Positions 9,931-20,128 of a stretch of DNA of 64,000 nucleotides are shown piece after piece (within the stretch, counting starts at the first letter, position 1; each line of letters opens with the position of its first letter). The translations under genes and the position numbers were made by a program. The notes below the pieces were generated by a model. It ran no database searches and had not been told where the DNA came from. It worked only from the letters and a program-made list of their open reading frames with translations. Origin of the DNA: Planctomycetota bacterium (GTDB taxonomy: Bacteria; Planctomycetota; Planctomycetia; Pirellulales; Pirellulaceae); the NCBI GenBank assembly GCA_014238905.1, contig JABAAE010000006.1, forward strand, positions 62,001-126,000. The letters are read 5' to 3'.

Positions 9931-12078
9931 ATGCGTAGTCTTCTAGGTTTTTCGTTATTTTTCATGATAGGAATCAACTTGACCGGTCAGGATACAAATG
10001 GTTCGGGATGGAAATATCCGAATTCAAAAACAGTGGATCAGGTAGACAATTATTTTGGCACAGAAATCGCTGATCCTTACCGTTGGCTTGAAAATGATGT
10101 TCGTGTAGACAAGGAGGTTGAAAAATGGGTCGCTGATCAAAATGAACTGACATTTGGGTACCTCAAGACGCTCCCTTTTCGTGAAGAGATCGAGGCCAGG
10201 ATTACAAAGCTCTGGAATTATGAGAAATACGGGCTACCTCGGAAAGCTGGCAACAAATATTACTATTCAAAAAATAACGGACTACAAAACCAGTCCGTTA
10301 TCTATCAAGTTGATTCACTCGATGGCCAACCTAAGATTCTTGTTGATCCTAACCAATGGTCCGACGACGGAACCGTTGCCCTAGCCGGTATGTCATTCAG
10401 CCACGACGGCAATTTGATGGCCTATGGGATTCAGGATGGAGGTTCGGATTGGCGAACATGGAAAGTCATGGACGTACAGTCCGGCAACATTCTTTCGGAC
10501 GAACTGAATTGGATCAAGTTCAGCGGCATTTCATGGTCTGCCGATAACAAGGGATTCTATTACGGCCGTTATGACGAACCACAAAAAGGGGAAAAATTCC
10601 AAAGCCTGAACAAGGATATGAAGGTCTATTATCATCGCGTTGGAACACCTCAGAATGACGACAAGCTGATACACGCAAGTCCTGAAAATCCTGATTGGGG
10701 ATTCCAGACCAACGCCACCGAAGACGGAAAATACCTTGTCATTACCGTCTGGAAAGGGACCGCAGATAAGTATCGAATCAAGTTCAAAGACCTTTCGGAC
10801 ACAGACAATCCAATGGTTGATCTAATCGATAATTTTGAGAATGAGTACAGCTTTATCGGTAACGAGGGTCCCTGGTTTTATTTCAAATCAGACTGGAAAG
10901 CACCCAAAAAATGCGTACTGGCGATCAACGTCAATCATCCCAAATCAGAAAACTGGAAAGTGATCGTTCCACAAGCCAGTGAAACCCTTGACAGCGCTGG
11001 AATCGTCGGTGGAAAGCTGGTGGCAGATTATTTAAAAGATGCAAAGACTCAAATTAAGATTTTCGACTTGGAAGGGCGTTTCGTCCGAGAGGTCAAATTT
11101 CCCGGAATTGGTACAGCGTCGGGTTTTGGGGGCAAGCAGGATCAAGCGGAGACGTTTTATTCATTTTCCAGCTTTGCAACTCCACCGACCACCTTCCGGT
11201 ATGATATGGACACAGGAAAAAGCTCGGTTGTCCGCCGCGCGAAAGTCGATTTTGACCCTCAGGACTATGTGGTCAAACAAGTCTTTTTTGAAAGCCAGGA
11301 TGGAACAAAAATCCCGATGTTTATTGCACACCGGCGTGACCTTAAACTGAATGGCACCAATCCAACGCTATTGTATGGCTACGGCGGTTTCAGTATTTCT
11401 CTGACTCCGAGTTTCTCAATCAGCCGATTACAATGGATGGAAATGGGGGGGGTGTTCGCGATGCCCAACCTACGTGGCGGCGGAGAATATGGAGAACCCT
11501 GGCACTTGGCTGGCACCAAAACTCAAAAACAGAACGTATTTAACGACTTTATTGCAGCTGCTGAATTCCTAATCGACAACCAGTACACCAGCCGGCAAAA
11601 CCTGGCGATTCAGGGAGGCAGTAATGGTGGTCTGCTGGTTGGTGCCTGCATGACTCAACGCCCAGACCTATACGCGGCCTGTTTACCTGCAGTCGGCGTG
11701 ATGGACATGCTTCGATTTCACAAATTCACCGCAGGTCGTTTTTGGGTAGACGATTATGGTTCCAGTGAAAAGAGCCTTGAAGAATTCAAGGCCCTCGCTG
11801 CGTATTCACCCTATCACAATATTCACGATGGAGTGGCGTATCCACCGACGCTGGTCACCACCGCTGACACCGACGACCGGGTCGTCCCGGGCCATAGCTT
11901 TAAGTTTGCCGCCAGACTGCAGAAATCGCAAAGTGGCAGTAATCCTACCCTGATTCGAATTGAAACCAGGGCAGGACACGGTGCAGGAAAACCGACTTCA
12001 AAGATTATCGAGGAGATTGCCGACCAGTGGGCCTTCTTGGTCAAACACCTCAAGGCCAAGCCCCGTTTTGAGGAATAA
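9931..12078 (+). CDS. Prolyl oligopeptidase family serine peptidase (S9A), exported
   Basis: Cleaves short peptides after proline. The start at 9931 (MRSLLGFSLF) is preceded by AAGGAAC and yields a signal-peptide-like N-terminus and 715 residues, matching the family. The N-terminal part carries the typical YPNSKTVDQVDNYFG and DPYRWLEN signatures, followed by a beta-propeller. The catalytic triad is readable in the C-terminal hydrolase domain: Ser564 in GGSNGGLL, Asp648 in TDDRVVPGH and His683 in RAGHGAGKP. A run of eight G at 11445-11452 lies inside the coding sequence. The gene stands alone, ended by a strong hairpin. The predicted site of action is periplasmic, from the signal peptide. Confidence 0.93.
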   Translation: MRSLLGFSLFFMIGINLTGQDTNGSGWKYPNSKTVDQVDNYFGTEIADPYRWLENDVRVDKEVEKWVADQNELTFGYLKTLPFREEIEARITKLWNYEKYGLPRKAGNKYYYSKNNGLQNQSVIYQVDSLDGQPKILVDPNQWSDDGTVALAGMSFSHDGNLMAYGIQDGGSDWRTWKVMDVQSGNILSDELNWIKFSGISWSADNKGFYYGRYDEPQKGEKFQSLNKDMKVYYHRVGTPQNDDKLIHASPENPDWGFQTNATEDGKYLVITVWKGTADKYRIKFKDLSDTDNPMVDLIDNFENEYSFIGNEGPWFYFKSDWKAPKKCVLAINVNHPKSENWKVIVPQASETLDSAGIVGGKLVADYLKDAKTQIKIFDLEGRFVREVKFPGIGTASGFGGKQDQAETFYSFSSFATPPTTFRYDMDTGKSSVVRRAKVDFDPQDYVVKQVFFESQDGTKIPMFIAHRRDLKLNGTNPTLLYGYGGFSISLTPSFSISRLQWMEMGGVFAMPNLRGGGEYGEPWHLAGTKTQKQNVFNDFIAAAEFLIDNQYTSRQNLAIQGGSNGGLLVGACMTQRPDLYAACLPAVGVMDMLRFHKFTAGRFWVDDYGSSEKSLEEFKALAAYSPYHNIHDGVAYPPTLVTTADTDDRVVPGHSFKFAARLQKSQSGSNPTLIRIETRAGHGAGKPTSKIIEEIADQWAFLVKHLKAKPRFEE

Positions 12079-12088
12079 TCAAAATAGG

Positions 12089-12115
12089 GCAGGGGGGCTG
12101 TACCGGTCCCCCTGC
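12089..12115. terminator. Hairpin terminator between convergent genes
   Basis: GCAGGGGG (12089-12096) and CCCCCTGC (12108-12115) form a perfect 8-bp GC-rich stem around an 11-base loop. It lies 10 bases after the peptidase stop and before the end of the convergent sulfotransferase gene. T-rich stretches flank it on both strands (GTTTTG on plus, ATTTTG on minus), so it may serve both genes. Confidence 0.55.
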
Positions 12116-12170
12116 ATCTCGTTTTGATTCAACAAGGCGATTTGGAATTAATCAACCAGATCGATATTCC

Positions 12171-12998
12171 CTATGCATCGTGCCACGGCAAATCGTACCC
12201 CATTTCTGCCATGGCAGCCCCACACACGTCTGTAAACACAGTTCGTTCCTCCCCAGTCCAGAAACGCCACCGGTTACTTCGCTTGGACAAATCCTCGCTG
12301 TCCTGTCGGGATTCGCCTTGGCAGATTGTCGGATGAAAGCGTTTCTTTAATGGAGCAAGACAATCATCATGAAATTCCAAACCTAGAAACATCAACACCA
12401 AAGTCAGGGTCGCTACGAGCTGTTGATTATCATTTTCTAACCACTCGTAACGTATCAATGTGGCATGTGGATTGTCTCGGCAATATTGCACCATGAGGAA
12501 CTGAGCCTGCCAATGGTCGCAAACTTCGCGGAACGACATATGTTGAAAGTTTTTGAATGCCCGAAACGATGAGACGACCTCAATGCCGTTACGCACGATG
12601 TGGCAGATCGCGTGCTTGGGAAAAGCCTGCGCCATGCCCATCGCAGAACGGGGATCGATTTTGCTGTAAGTCGCAACGACTTTTGAATTTTTCAGATTCC
12701 TTATCGACGTCCTCGGCCACAGCAAATTAAGCAACAACTGCTGGTGGCACTTCCAAAATTCGGATTCCTTGACCGCAAGATTCGAACGCCCAAATTCATT
12801 CTCCATAAACAGGTTTGCTCCACGCATCAAATAGTATGCGTAATTGCTTTCCTTATTTCGGCCATTGATTTCAGGATGTGCCGCAATGCAATTTCTAAGA
12901 ACGGTAGTCCCTGATCTCCCAAGGCCACTGACCATTAAGAAGGGAAAATCAGTGAATGGATGCTGGTCATCAGACAGCTCCCTTTTTCGACCGAACAA
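12171..12998 (-). CDS. Sulfotransferase family protein
   Basis: Predicted PAPS-dependent sulfotransferase. The 5'-phosphosulfate-binding loop is GLGRSGTTVLRN near residues 26-37, and the 3'-phosphate-binding motif is in IVRNGIEVVSSFRAF near residues 135-149. The length of 275 residues is normal for one catalytic domain. The start is a TTG at 12998, justified by AGGAGG at 13005-13010. No membrane segment is apparent. The acceptor cannot be told from sequence; planctomycetes carry many such genes, often linked to sulfated polysaccharide or envelope chemistry. It lies downstream of glnS in the same orientation with about 115 bases between. Confidence 0.87.
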   Translation of the reverse strand: MFGRKRELSDDQHPFTDFPFLMVSGLGRSGTTVLRNCIAAHPEINGRNKESNYAYYLMRGANLFMENEFGRSNLAVKESEFWKCHQQLLLNLLWPRTSIRNLKNSKVVATYSKIDPRSAMGMAQAFPKHAICHIVRNGIEVVSSFRAFKNFQHMSFREVCDHWQAQFLMVQYCRDNPHATLIRYEWLENDNQQLVATLTLVLMFLGLEFHDDCLAPLKKRFHPTICQGESRQDSEDLSKRSNRWRFWTGEERTVFTDVCGAAMAEMGYDLPWHDA

Positions 12999-13004
12999 TT
13001 TGGG

Positions 13005-13010
13005 CCTCCT
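13005..13010 (-). promoter_or_regulatory. Strong Shine-Dalgarno supporting a TTG start
   Basis: AGGAGG on the minus strand lies six bases upstream of the TTG at 12998 that begins the sulfotransferase gene. Confidence 0.6.
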
Positions 13011-13027
13011 AAATCGAGGAATAGTCT

Positions 13028-13095
13028 AATCGTTGCAAATGAATTGGACAGAAACCACCAACGGCAAATCGAAATAAGGGGCAATCGCAACGATT
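13028..13095. repeat. Nine-base inverted repeat between glnS and the sulfotransferase gene
   Basis: AATCGTTGC (13028-13036) and GCAACGATT (13087-13095) are perfect inverted copies 50 bases apart. The position is the region before the sulfotransferase gene. It could be a long-range RNA stem or a pair of regulator half-sites. Confidence 0.3.
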
Positions 13096-13113
13096 CGACA
13101 CACATTGCCTGTT

Positions 13114-14790
13114 TTATTTTTTTCCCCGGATCTTCGCCCAGTCATCCTTTAAAGAAACGGTACGATTAAAAACCAGCTTCTCTCCGCTGCTATCTGGATC
13201 GACGGCAAAATAACCCACACGTTCAAACTGAAAACGATCCGCAATGGCGGCGTTCCTTAGTCCAGATTCAACTTTACACCCGGCTAAAACCGTACATGAA
13301 TTGGGGTTGATATACTCCAACCAGTCGCGATCCTTTTCCATCGTCCCCGGGTCCTCTACAGTAAGTAAATGTTCGTATAAACGAATTTCTGCATCCACGG
13401 CATCTTCAGCACTTACCCAATGTAAAGTTGCTTTGACTTTTCTTCCATCGGGTGATTTCCCGCCAGCTGTAGCAGGATCGTACGTACATCGCAATTCTAC
13501 AACCTCGCCAGCTTGGTCCTTGACAACATCGTGACACTTTAAAAAATATGCATACCTCAGCCTGACTTCACCGCCCGGTCTGAGGCGGAAAAACTTTTTC
13601 GGCGGGTCCTCCATAAAATCATCCCGATCAATGAAAATCTCCCTGCCAAATTTGATTTTCCTCGTCCCAGCTTCCGGGTCTTCTGGATTATTAACCGCAT
13701 CCCGATACTCGACCTGATCTTCCGGGTAATTTTCTATCACCACCTTTAACGGTTTTAGAACACCGAAAACTCGCGGTGCGATTCGATTCAAATGCTCTCG
13801 GACACTCTGCTCAAGGAGATTAATTTCAGTCAGGCTGTTCGTTTTAGTTACTCCAATTTTTTGACAAAAATTCCGAATCGATTCCGGCGTGTAACCTTTA
13901 CGCCGCAACCCTGACAACGTCGGCATTCGGGGATCATCCCAACCCTTGACAAGCTCGGCTTCTACCAATTGCAAGAGCTTTCGCTTGCTCATGATCGAGT
14001 AGCTCAAATTAAGACGCGCAAATTCGATTTGCTGTGGATGGAAAATCTCTAATTGATCAAGACACCAATCGTAAAGTGGACGATGGTTCTCAAATTCCAA
14101 GGTGCAAACCGAATGAGTAATTCCTTCGATCGAATCACTTTGTCCATGCGTAAAATCGTAAGTCGGATAGATGCACCATTGATTACCCGTCCTATGGTGT
14201 CGTGCGTGGCGAACTCGATATAGCGTGGGATCCCGCATATTCATATTACTGGATGACATGTCAATCTTTGCACGCAATGTTGCTTCGCCGTTTTTATACC
14301 CGCCATTTTTCATCTTTTCGAAGAGTTCAAGGTTCTCTTCGACGCTACGATTTCGATAAGGACTGTCCTTTCCAGGTTCATTCCAGCGACCGCGGTACTC
14401 ACTCACCATTTCCGCAGGCAATTCACATACATAGGCTTTTTCTTTGTTGATCAATTCAACGGCCCAAGCATAAATCTGTTCAAAATAATTAGAGGCAAAA
14501 AGAATATCACCTTCCCAATGATAGCCCAGCCACTTCACGTCTCCCTTAATGGAGTCCACGTATTCAGTATCTTCAGCCTCGGGATTGGTATCATCAAAAC
14601 GGAGATTGCATTGACCATCGAAATCTTCGGCGATTCCGAAATTCAGGCAAATGGACTTGGCATGGCCAATGTGCAAATATCCATTTGGCTCCGGGGGAAA
14701 CCGGGTGTGAACTCGGCCACGATGTTTACCACTATCATTATCGTCGCTGACAATTTGACGAACAAAATCGACCGTTTTATTATCACTCAT
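13114..14790 (-). CDS. glnS: Glutaminyl-tRNA synthetase
   Basis: Class I aminoacyl-tRNA synthetase charging tRNA-Gln directly with glutamine. I place the start at 14790 ([10 protein letters not shown]), giving 558 residues; an in-frame upstream ATG at 14853 is less likely. Signature 1 is [14 protein letters not shown] with the HIGH element; the second class I signature is [10 protein letters not shown] (KMSKS equivalent). The GlnRS-type catalytic domain and C-terminal beta-barrel anticodon-binding region ([13 protein letters not shown] near the end) are present. It follows gltX with 82 bases between, probably one transcript. Many bacteria lack GlnRS and use the GatCAB route; its presence is a lineage trait. 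Confidence 0.95.
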   Translation of the reverse strand: MSDNKTVDFVRQIVSDDNDSGKHRGRVHTRFPPEPNGYLHIGHAKSICLNFGIAEDFDGQCNLRFDDTNPEAEDTEYVDSIKGDVKWLGYHWEGDILFASNYFEQIYAWAVELINKEKAYVCELPAEMVSEYRGRWNEPGKDSPYRNRSVEENLELFEKMKNGGYKNGEATLRAKIDMSSSNMNMRDPTLYRVRHARHHRTGNQWCIYPTYDFTHGQSDSIEGITHSVCTLEFENHRPLYDWCLDQLEIFHPQQIEFARLNLSYSIMSKRKLLQLVEAELVKGWDDPRMPTLSGLRRKGYTPESIRNFCQKIGVTKTNSLTEINLLEQSVREHLNRIAPRVFGVLKPLKVVIENYPEDQVEYRDAVNNPEDPEAGTRKIKFGREIFIDRDDFMEDPPKKFFRLRPGGEVRLRYAYFLKCHDVVKDQAGEVVELRCTYDPATAGGKSPDGRKVKATLHWVSAEDAVDAEIRLYEHLLTVEDPGTMEKDRDWLEYINPNSCTVLAGCKVESGLRNAAIADRFQFERVGYFAVDPDSSGEKLVFNRTVSLKDDWAKIRGKK

Positions 14791-14872
14791 GAATCGGGTT
14801 GCGGCTGAAATATGATGGAAACCGGGAATCCCGGAGAAGAATTGTAATCCCAATTGGGATTTTGGTCGTTTT

Positions 14873-16468
14873 CTAGCTGGAACTTTTATCCGCAGCCTTT
14901 TGTAACGTCTGATCGATTCGGTGCAAACATCGATCTTTCCCTAAAATGGCAAGGGTTTCAAAGTTACCAAAGCCTGCTGCCTTTCCCGTCACCGCAATGC
15001 GGAGAACATTGACAAGCTGTCCCATTTTGATTTGGGTACTGCCAGCAAAACCCCTGATTGCTTTTTCGGTTGACTCCGCATCGTAAACGTCCAGTTCACC
15101 CAGAACGTCTCTTAATCGCTTTAACCACTCGACGGCGTTCTCATCTTTCAAAATCCGTTTTTCAAATGCTTTTTGGTCATAAACCAGTTGATCAGTCGGC
15201 AGAAAGAAATCCTCAAAATCTAGAATATCTCCTGCGATTTGAATCCTGTCGCCTGCGGCCTCAATGATAGATTGAACGTAGCTATCAACACCATCATCTG
15301 CTGTATCAGAAACCAGTTTCGCTTTCTTCAGAAAAGCAAGACATAATTCGCGTTTCGTGTCACTGTCCAGATTATTCATGTAATGTTGCTGAAAAGCATC
15401 CAGTTTCACTGGATCAAAACTCGCAGCCGCCTTGACCACTCTTTCCAGAGAAAACTGACTTATCATGGATGACCTGTCGAAATATTCAGTTTTGTCATCC
15501 AGCGACCAACCCAACAGCAAAAGATAATTGATAACCGCATCTGCTAAAAAACCGGACTGTTCAAAAAAATCGGTGATAACGGGATTAAACAAATTCGAGT
15601 CTGGTGAAACCCCCAGTTTTTCGATGATTGCCAAACCATGATCATTAAGCTTTTTAAAGTCCCGGTTCTTGAGGTACTTATCAAGTTTCCTTTTACTCAA
15701 TTTGACTTTGCTTCCAGGCTCGGCAACAAAGGGAATGTGAGCGTATTGGGGAGGTGTTTTCCCCAACGCTTCAGCAATAAAAATTTGACGAGGGGTATTT
15801 GGCAAATGCTCTTCCGCCCGAATGACATGACTTATTTCAAATTCGTCATCATCAACCACATTTGCCAAGTGATAAATAAATGAGCCATCAGCACGCTGAA
15901 TGACGTAGTCTTTTTCACCTTCCCAGGCAAAACTGACCGTCCCGCGGACATGGTCATAAAACTCGCACTTGCCCTCACGATGCATCTTAAGTTGCACGAC
16001 TGCCTTCCGACCTTCGGCTTCAAATTTCCTGCAATCGTCATCGGATTCCGCCATGAATCGACGATCATAAACATAATTTTGTTTTTCGGAGCGGGCCTTT
16101 TCACGTTCAGCATCCAATTCTCCCGGCCGAGCATAATCACGGTAGGCGTGTCCTGATGCCAAAAGCTGGTCAACGGCTGCCTGATATTTGTCACTACGTT
16201 GAGATTGGTAATAAGGCTCGAATGGCCCACCGACTTCAGGACCTTCATCCCAATCCAACCCAAGCCATTTGAACCCGTTAAGAATTGGCCCTAATGCTTC
16301 AGCGACATTTCGGGTTTGGTCGGTGTCATCAATTCTCAAAATGAACTGACCACCGTGCTTCCTGGCGAATAACCAATTGAAAAGGGCGGTTCGTACTCCA
16401 CCAATATGGAGGTACCCGGTCGGACTCGGGGCAAATCTCGTTCTAACTCTCATTACTTTTTCGATCAT
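14873..16468 (-). CDS. gltX: Glutamyl-tRNA synthetase
   Basis: Charges tRNA-Glu with glutamate. 531 residues. The class I signature is [20 protein letters not shown] at the N-terminus, with [10 protein letters not shown] after it; the KMSKS equivalent is [10 protein letters not shown] near residue 260. The C-terminal half is the helical anticodon-binding domain. It is transcribed first in a gltX-glnS pair. The upstream region contains a run of eight G (about 16517-16524 on the plus strand). Confidence 0.96.
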   Translation of the reverse strand: MIEKVMRVRTRFAPSPTGYLHIGGVRTALFNWLFARKHGGQFILRIDDTDQTRNVAEALGPILNGFKWLGLDWDEGPEVGGPFEPYYQSQRSDKYQAAVDQLLASGHAYRDYARPGELDAEREKARSEKQNYVYDRRFMAESDDDCRKFEAEGRKAVVQLKMHREGKCEFYDHVRGTVSFAWEGEKDYVIQRADGSFIYHLANVVDDDEFEISHVIRAEEHLPNTPRQIFIAEALGKTPPQYAHIPFVAEPGSKVKLSKRKLDKYLKNRDFKKLNDHGLAIIEKLGVSPDSNLFNPVITDFFEQSGFLADAVINYLLLLGWSLDDKTEYFDRSSMISQFSLERVVKAAASFDPVKLDAFQQHYMNNLDSDTKRELCLAFLKKAKLVSDTADDGVDSYVQSIIEAAGDRIQIAGDILDFEDFFLPTDQLVYDQKAFEKRILKDENAVEWLKRLRDVLGELDVYDAESTEKAIRGFAGSTQIKMGQLVNVLRIAVTGKAAGFGNFETLAILGKDRCLHRIDQTLQKAADKSSS

Positions 16469-16747
16469 CTGGAGGCGGCGTTTTGAGTATTAGAATGGAT
16501 GACCAACGGTAGGGCAGGGGGGGGCATTCCTGGAGCGACCCAAAAATTGAACAAATTGCTTTTGATCTGAAAAAGTCCGCCACAGATGGAAAATTACACC
16601 GCCCGGTTTTCATTTTCCAAATTGATTTTTAAAAACTAGGTTTGCAAATCAACTTCCGCAACGATTACCGTTCTCAGCGACACCCAGATCAGCTAAACTG
16701 CCAAGACATTGTCCGTCCAACAAAACAGCGATCCAAAAAGGTCGATC

Positions 16748-18682
16748 ATGTCGAGCGAAACAAGGCGAGAAGGGGAACTGGTGCGTCTAGGACCCTATCC
16801 CGAATTTACCTGGCCAGCAATTCTGGTCGGTTGGGCATTGGGCGTCCTCATCGCTGTTTCGATCAGTTACGCAGCGCTCAAATTGGGATTTGCGATTGAA
16901 GGTTCAGAACTGGCCGCGATCTTGGGTTGGGGGATCTTACGAGGAGTGATGCGGCGAACAAGCATTCTTGAAAACAACATCAATCAAACAGTCGCGTCGG
17001 CGGTAAATGGTGCGTCGTCTGGCATTATGTTTTCAGTGCCAGCCCTTTTTATTCTGAGTCGCAAACCTGAACTCGCTTCGGTCGCCGACTTCAACGTCCC
17101 ACTGATGTTGTTTGCGTGTATCGCCGGTGCGTTTATTGGATTGGCTTTTGTGATTCCATTACGCAAGCAGATGATTGATTTTCAGAGATTACCCTATCCA
17201 GGTGGAATCGCTGTAGCGACCATTTTAAAATCTCCAGGGGCGGGCATCCAGAAATCAATATTGCTCTTTGGAGCGGCCATCTTTTCGGCGGTTACTTATT
17301 TGTTGATCACCAATGCCGGCAGTGATGAGCACGTGCAATACCATGTCGGTGAACTCCTTGGTTTACCGCCTCGGTACAACCTCATCTTCTTCGGATCGAT
17401 GATGACGATTGGTGTCGGATTCCTGTCGGGCAAAGGCGGTTTCTGGTTTGGAGCAGGAGGGTTTATATGCTATTGGCTATTGACACCGATCATCGCCACT
17501 GCCGGAACTCTGGACATGCAGTCGTTGGTTGAAATCCCCAGCAAGATGCGATCGTACATTTATAAACCAACAGGCATAGGCATGTTGATTGGTGCTGCTA
17601 TCGGCGGCATCATCATGGCTCTGCCGCTGATCCGAAGCGCCATCTCCTCGATGAACCGGGCCTCAAAGGACAAGTCGGGCGACGGGGCAGGGCAAGACGA
17701 AATGCCTATCTGGTTGCTCGCAACTGCAGTTGGTTTAGGTGCAATTTTGTTGGTTTTCCTCGCCTACTATTCGGTAACCAATATGTCGCTAACGACGGCA
17801 ATTCTCATGGCAGGCCTAGGAACACTTTGGATCTGGATCGCCGGCGTCATTGTAGCGGAGTGTATTGGGCGAACTAACTGGTCACCTCTTTCAGGAATGA
17901 CTCTGATTGCAATTACAATCCTGATTGTCATCGCTATCAATACAGGCATGGGCAAAGCTGAAACGATTGTCAGTTCGCTGATCGTAGGGGCAGCAGTCTG
18001 TCTAGCCATTTCTCAAGCCAGTGACATGATGTTGGATCTGAAATCCGGTTACCTTGTCGGTGCGGTCCCGCGACGGCAGCAGATTGCACAGTTCATCGGA
18101 GCCTGGTTGGGCCCATGCGTTGTCATCGGACTCATGTTTGTTTTGGAAAATGCGGGCAAACCGACTTCGGAAAAAGACACAAATCCTTCAATGGTTGTCG
18201 CCCAAAAAGCCAATCATAACGATCAATCAGAAAACACTGCGGAGGAGGGCGGTTTAGCTGGATCCGGCGAGTCTAATACCAACTCGCAAATCAACATTGA
18301 GGAAAAAAACTACGGCATCGGAAGTGATCAATTTCCCGCAGCTCAGGCAAGTGCCTTGGCAAGTGTTATTGAGGGAATTGTTGATGGTAATGTGCCGGCA
18401 TACAGATACACCGCTGCGGCAATTCTAGGGCTTTTGTTGGCGACCAGCGGTCTTGGAGGAATCGGGGTGATGATCGCTCTCGGTTTTTATATGCCATTCG
18501 ATATCGTTCTGACGTACACGATCGGTTGCACCCTGAGAATTTTTTGCAATCACACCCTTGGTAAAAGATGGTCCGAGGAAGTAGGGATTCCGATTGCTGC
18601 CGGATTGATCGTTGGTGAAGCACTCGTGGGTGTCGGTATAGCGATGCAACGAGCCTTCGACATCCAACTCCCTTGGGTGTAA
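16748..18682 (+). CDS. OPT-family oligopeptide transporter-like membrane protein
   Basis: Polytopic inner-membrane protein of the OPT/YSL superfamily, expected to import small peptides or metal chelates with protons. The start at 16748 follows AAAGGTCG and yields 644 residues; an ATG 39 bases upstream is possible. Roughly 14-16 hydrophobic segments are visible. The first helix region GWALGVLIAVSISYAALKLG and the RLPYPGGIAVATILKSPG block match the bacterial OPT pattern. A hydrophilic Glu/Asn-rich loop lies near residues 470-535. The next gene starts 46 bases downstream and may be co-transcribed. Confidence 0.88.
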   Translation: MSSETRREGELVRLGPYPEFTWPAILVGWALGVLIAVSISYAALKLGFAIEGSELAAILGWGILRGVMRRTSILENNINQTVASAVNGASSGIMFSVPALFILSRKPELASVADFNVPLMLFACIAGAFIGLAFVIPLRKQMIDFQRLPYPGGIAVATILKSPGAGIQKSILLFGAAIFSAVTYLLITNAGSDEHVQYHVGELLGLPPRYNLIFFGSMMTIGVGFLSGKGGFWFGAGGFICYWLLTPIIATAGTLDMQSLVEIPSKMRSYIYKPTGIGMLIGAAIGGIIMALPLIRSAISSMNRASKDKSGDGAGQDEMPIWLLATAVGLGAILLVFLAYYSVTNMSLTTAILMAGLGTLWIWIAGVIVAECIGRTNWSPLSGMTLIAITILIVIAINTGMGKAETIVSSLIVGAAVCLAISQASDMMLDLKSGYLVGAVPRRQQIAQFIGAWLGPCVVIGLMFVLENAGKPTSEKDTNPSMVVAQKANHNDQSENTAEEGGLAGSGESNTNSQINIEEKNYGIGSDQFPAAQASALASVIEGIVDGNVPAYRYTAAAILGLLLATSGLGGIGVMIALGFYMPFDIVLTYTIGCTLRIFCNHTLGKRWSEEVGIPIAAGLIVGEALVGVGIAMQRAFDIQLPWV

Positions 18683-18728
18683 TACTTGTTTCAAATTAAA
18701 AACATAGTTTTTTCGAAACCAGATACAG

Positions 18729-19406
18729 ATGCAAAACAAGATCTTAGGACAGTCACTTTTGTGGATTGGATTTGTTTCAGGTGCTCTAGCCACGGTTTGG
18801 CAGGCGCCCGAAAAAGGTGTTGAATTTGTCAAGGAACTTTCTGACCTGAAAAACCAATCGCAACGAACTCAGGAAGAAAATGACAAACTCAATAAACTTT
18901 TATTCGAGATCGGGGATCTATCGCAAATCGAAATCAAGCAGGATGGATGGCATTTAGTAAATTGGACTTGGTATGGGTGCTCAGCGATTGTCGGAATTGT
19001 CGGGATTGTTTTCATTCGCATCGGTTCAGCTGAGTCCTCGAAAAAATCAGAAAAGACGGAAGCTGGTTTGGCAGAAATTACCACGAGTCTTCACCAATTG
19101 GTCCACAAGGTTGGTCAACTGGCCAAAGAATCAAATTACCTGCCTCCCAGCAAAATCCTTTCCCGGATTGATGAAGACCTAGGAGATGACTTTCGGATAT
19201 TTGCTGACGGTCGTGATAGTCTGGCTGCTGAATTTGGCTTGGCCGTTTTTGCAGATGTCATGTCAAATTTTTCATCCGGTGAACGGTCCGTTAACCGAGC
19301 TTGGTGTGCGGCGGCCGACGGATATGTTGATGAAGCAGAGACTTGCCTTCAGCGTGCAGAGAAAATGTTGCACAGAGCCTACCAAGATCTATCATCCGCT
19401 AAATAA
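18729..19406 (+). CDS. Small membrane protein with coiled-coil segment, unknown function
   Basis: 225 residues that I do not recognise. The first hydrophobic stretch (about residues 5-22) looks like an uncleaved anchor or signal; residues 32-60 are charged with heptad-like leucines (coiled coil); the second hydrophobic helix (about residues 82-100, SAIVGIVGIVFIRIGS) is followed by a soluble C-terminal part with a helical LQRAEKMLHRAYQDL end. The topology would put both termini on the cytoplasmic side. It lies 46 bases after the OPT transporter gene, so an accessory role in that transporter is possible but only inferred. Confidence 0.65.
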   Translation: MQNKILGQSLLWIGFVSGALATVWQAPEKGVEFVKELSDLKNQSQRTQEENDKLNKLLFEIGDLSQIEIKQDGWHLVNWTWYGCSAIVGIVGIVFIRIGSAESSKKSEKTEAGLAEITTSLHQLVHKVGQLAKESNYLPPSKILSRIDEDLGDDFRIFADGRDSLAAEFGLAVFADVMSNFSSGERSVNRAWCAAADGYVDEAETCLQRAEKMLHRAYQDLSSAK

Positions 19407-20128
19407 AGCCTGCAAGGCTTAGGTCCCTAACACCTTTTCACACTGGACACCCAACGTCCGATAATGTTTCTTATGTTCGGTTTGAGTAAGTAAATTCCTC
19501 GGGTTTTATGGCATTCAGTTGCTTTGCATGTCCAACCAACATTCATCGCATCGTCTACCCAATCAAAATATAGAAATGACGACCTTGGGGAAATCTGCAA
19601 CCTGACAGAAAAAGAAGATGGATTTTAAAACAGGCGAACCAGCCAAAACCATAATGTAATGATGAGCGGCTTGATGTAGCACCCAACCAATTGAAAAACG
19701 CAGAAAAAAGCACCCAATGAAATCACCATCGTATCGGGCATCCCAGAAGAGTAACGCCCCCCTTCCCCGTTTGATCACCATTCCGGCTACCACATACCAG
19801 GCAAACCCAATATCAGTAAACTCAGCATGTTGCTTGATGTGAATTGATGTGATGAATAAGAAAGCAATCGTGCTTAATAGGGCACTTTCGGATCCTCGAT
19901 CAAATCCCCAGGTCCGACCGAGGCTCCGTCGTCCGGCCATAAACGATTGTGTACCGCCTGAAATTATCCCGCCATAAAGAATGCAATTAGGAAATAAACG
20001 CGGACAACCGAACCGACGAGTGCCGCCTCTCGGTGACCACCAATCATTTGTAGTCGCACCGGTTGCGTTTCTCCCCAATCAACAAGAAAATAAATGGAGC
20101 AAATAGACTCAAACGGATCATAATTTCA
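19407..20128. other. Gene-poor region with a hydrophobic minus-strand ORF
   Basis: About 720 bases before arsC. The minus-strand frame 20078-19563 (listed separately) is the only sizeable open frame. No tRNA, repeat array or strong hairpin was seen. Confidence 0.4.
19563..20078 (-). other. Hydrophobic ORF of uncertain status, possibly decayed membrane-protein gene
   Basis: 171 open codons on the minus strand with hydrophobic stretches (LLSTIAFLFITSI, IGFAWYVVAGMVI). The neighbouring frame just upstream also reads like membrane-protein sequence (REAALVGSVVRVYFLIAFFM) before a stop, which would fit a frameshifted, decaying gene. No family is recognised and there is no clear ribosome binding site. 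It may equally be non-coding. Confidence 0.2.
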
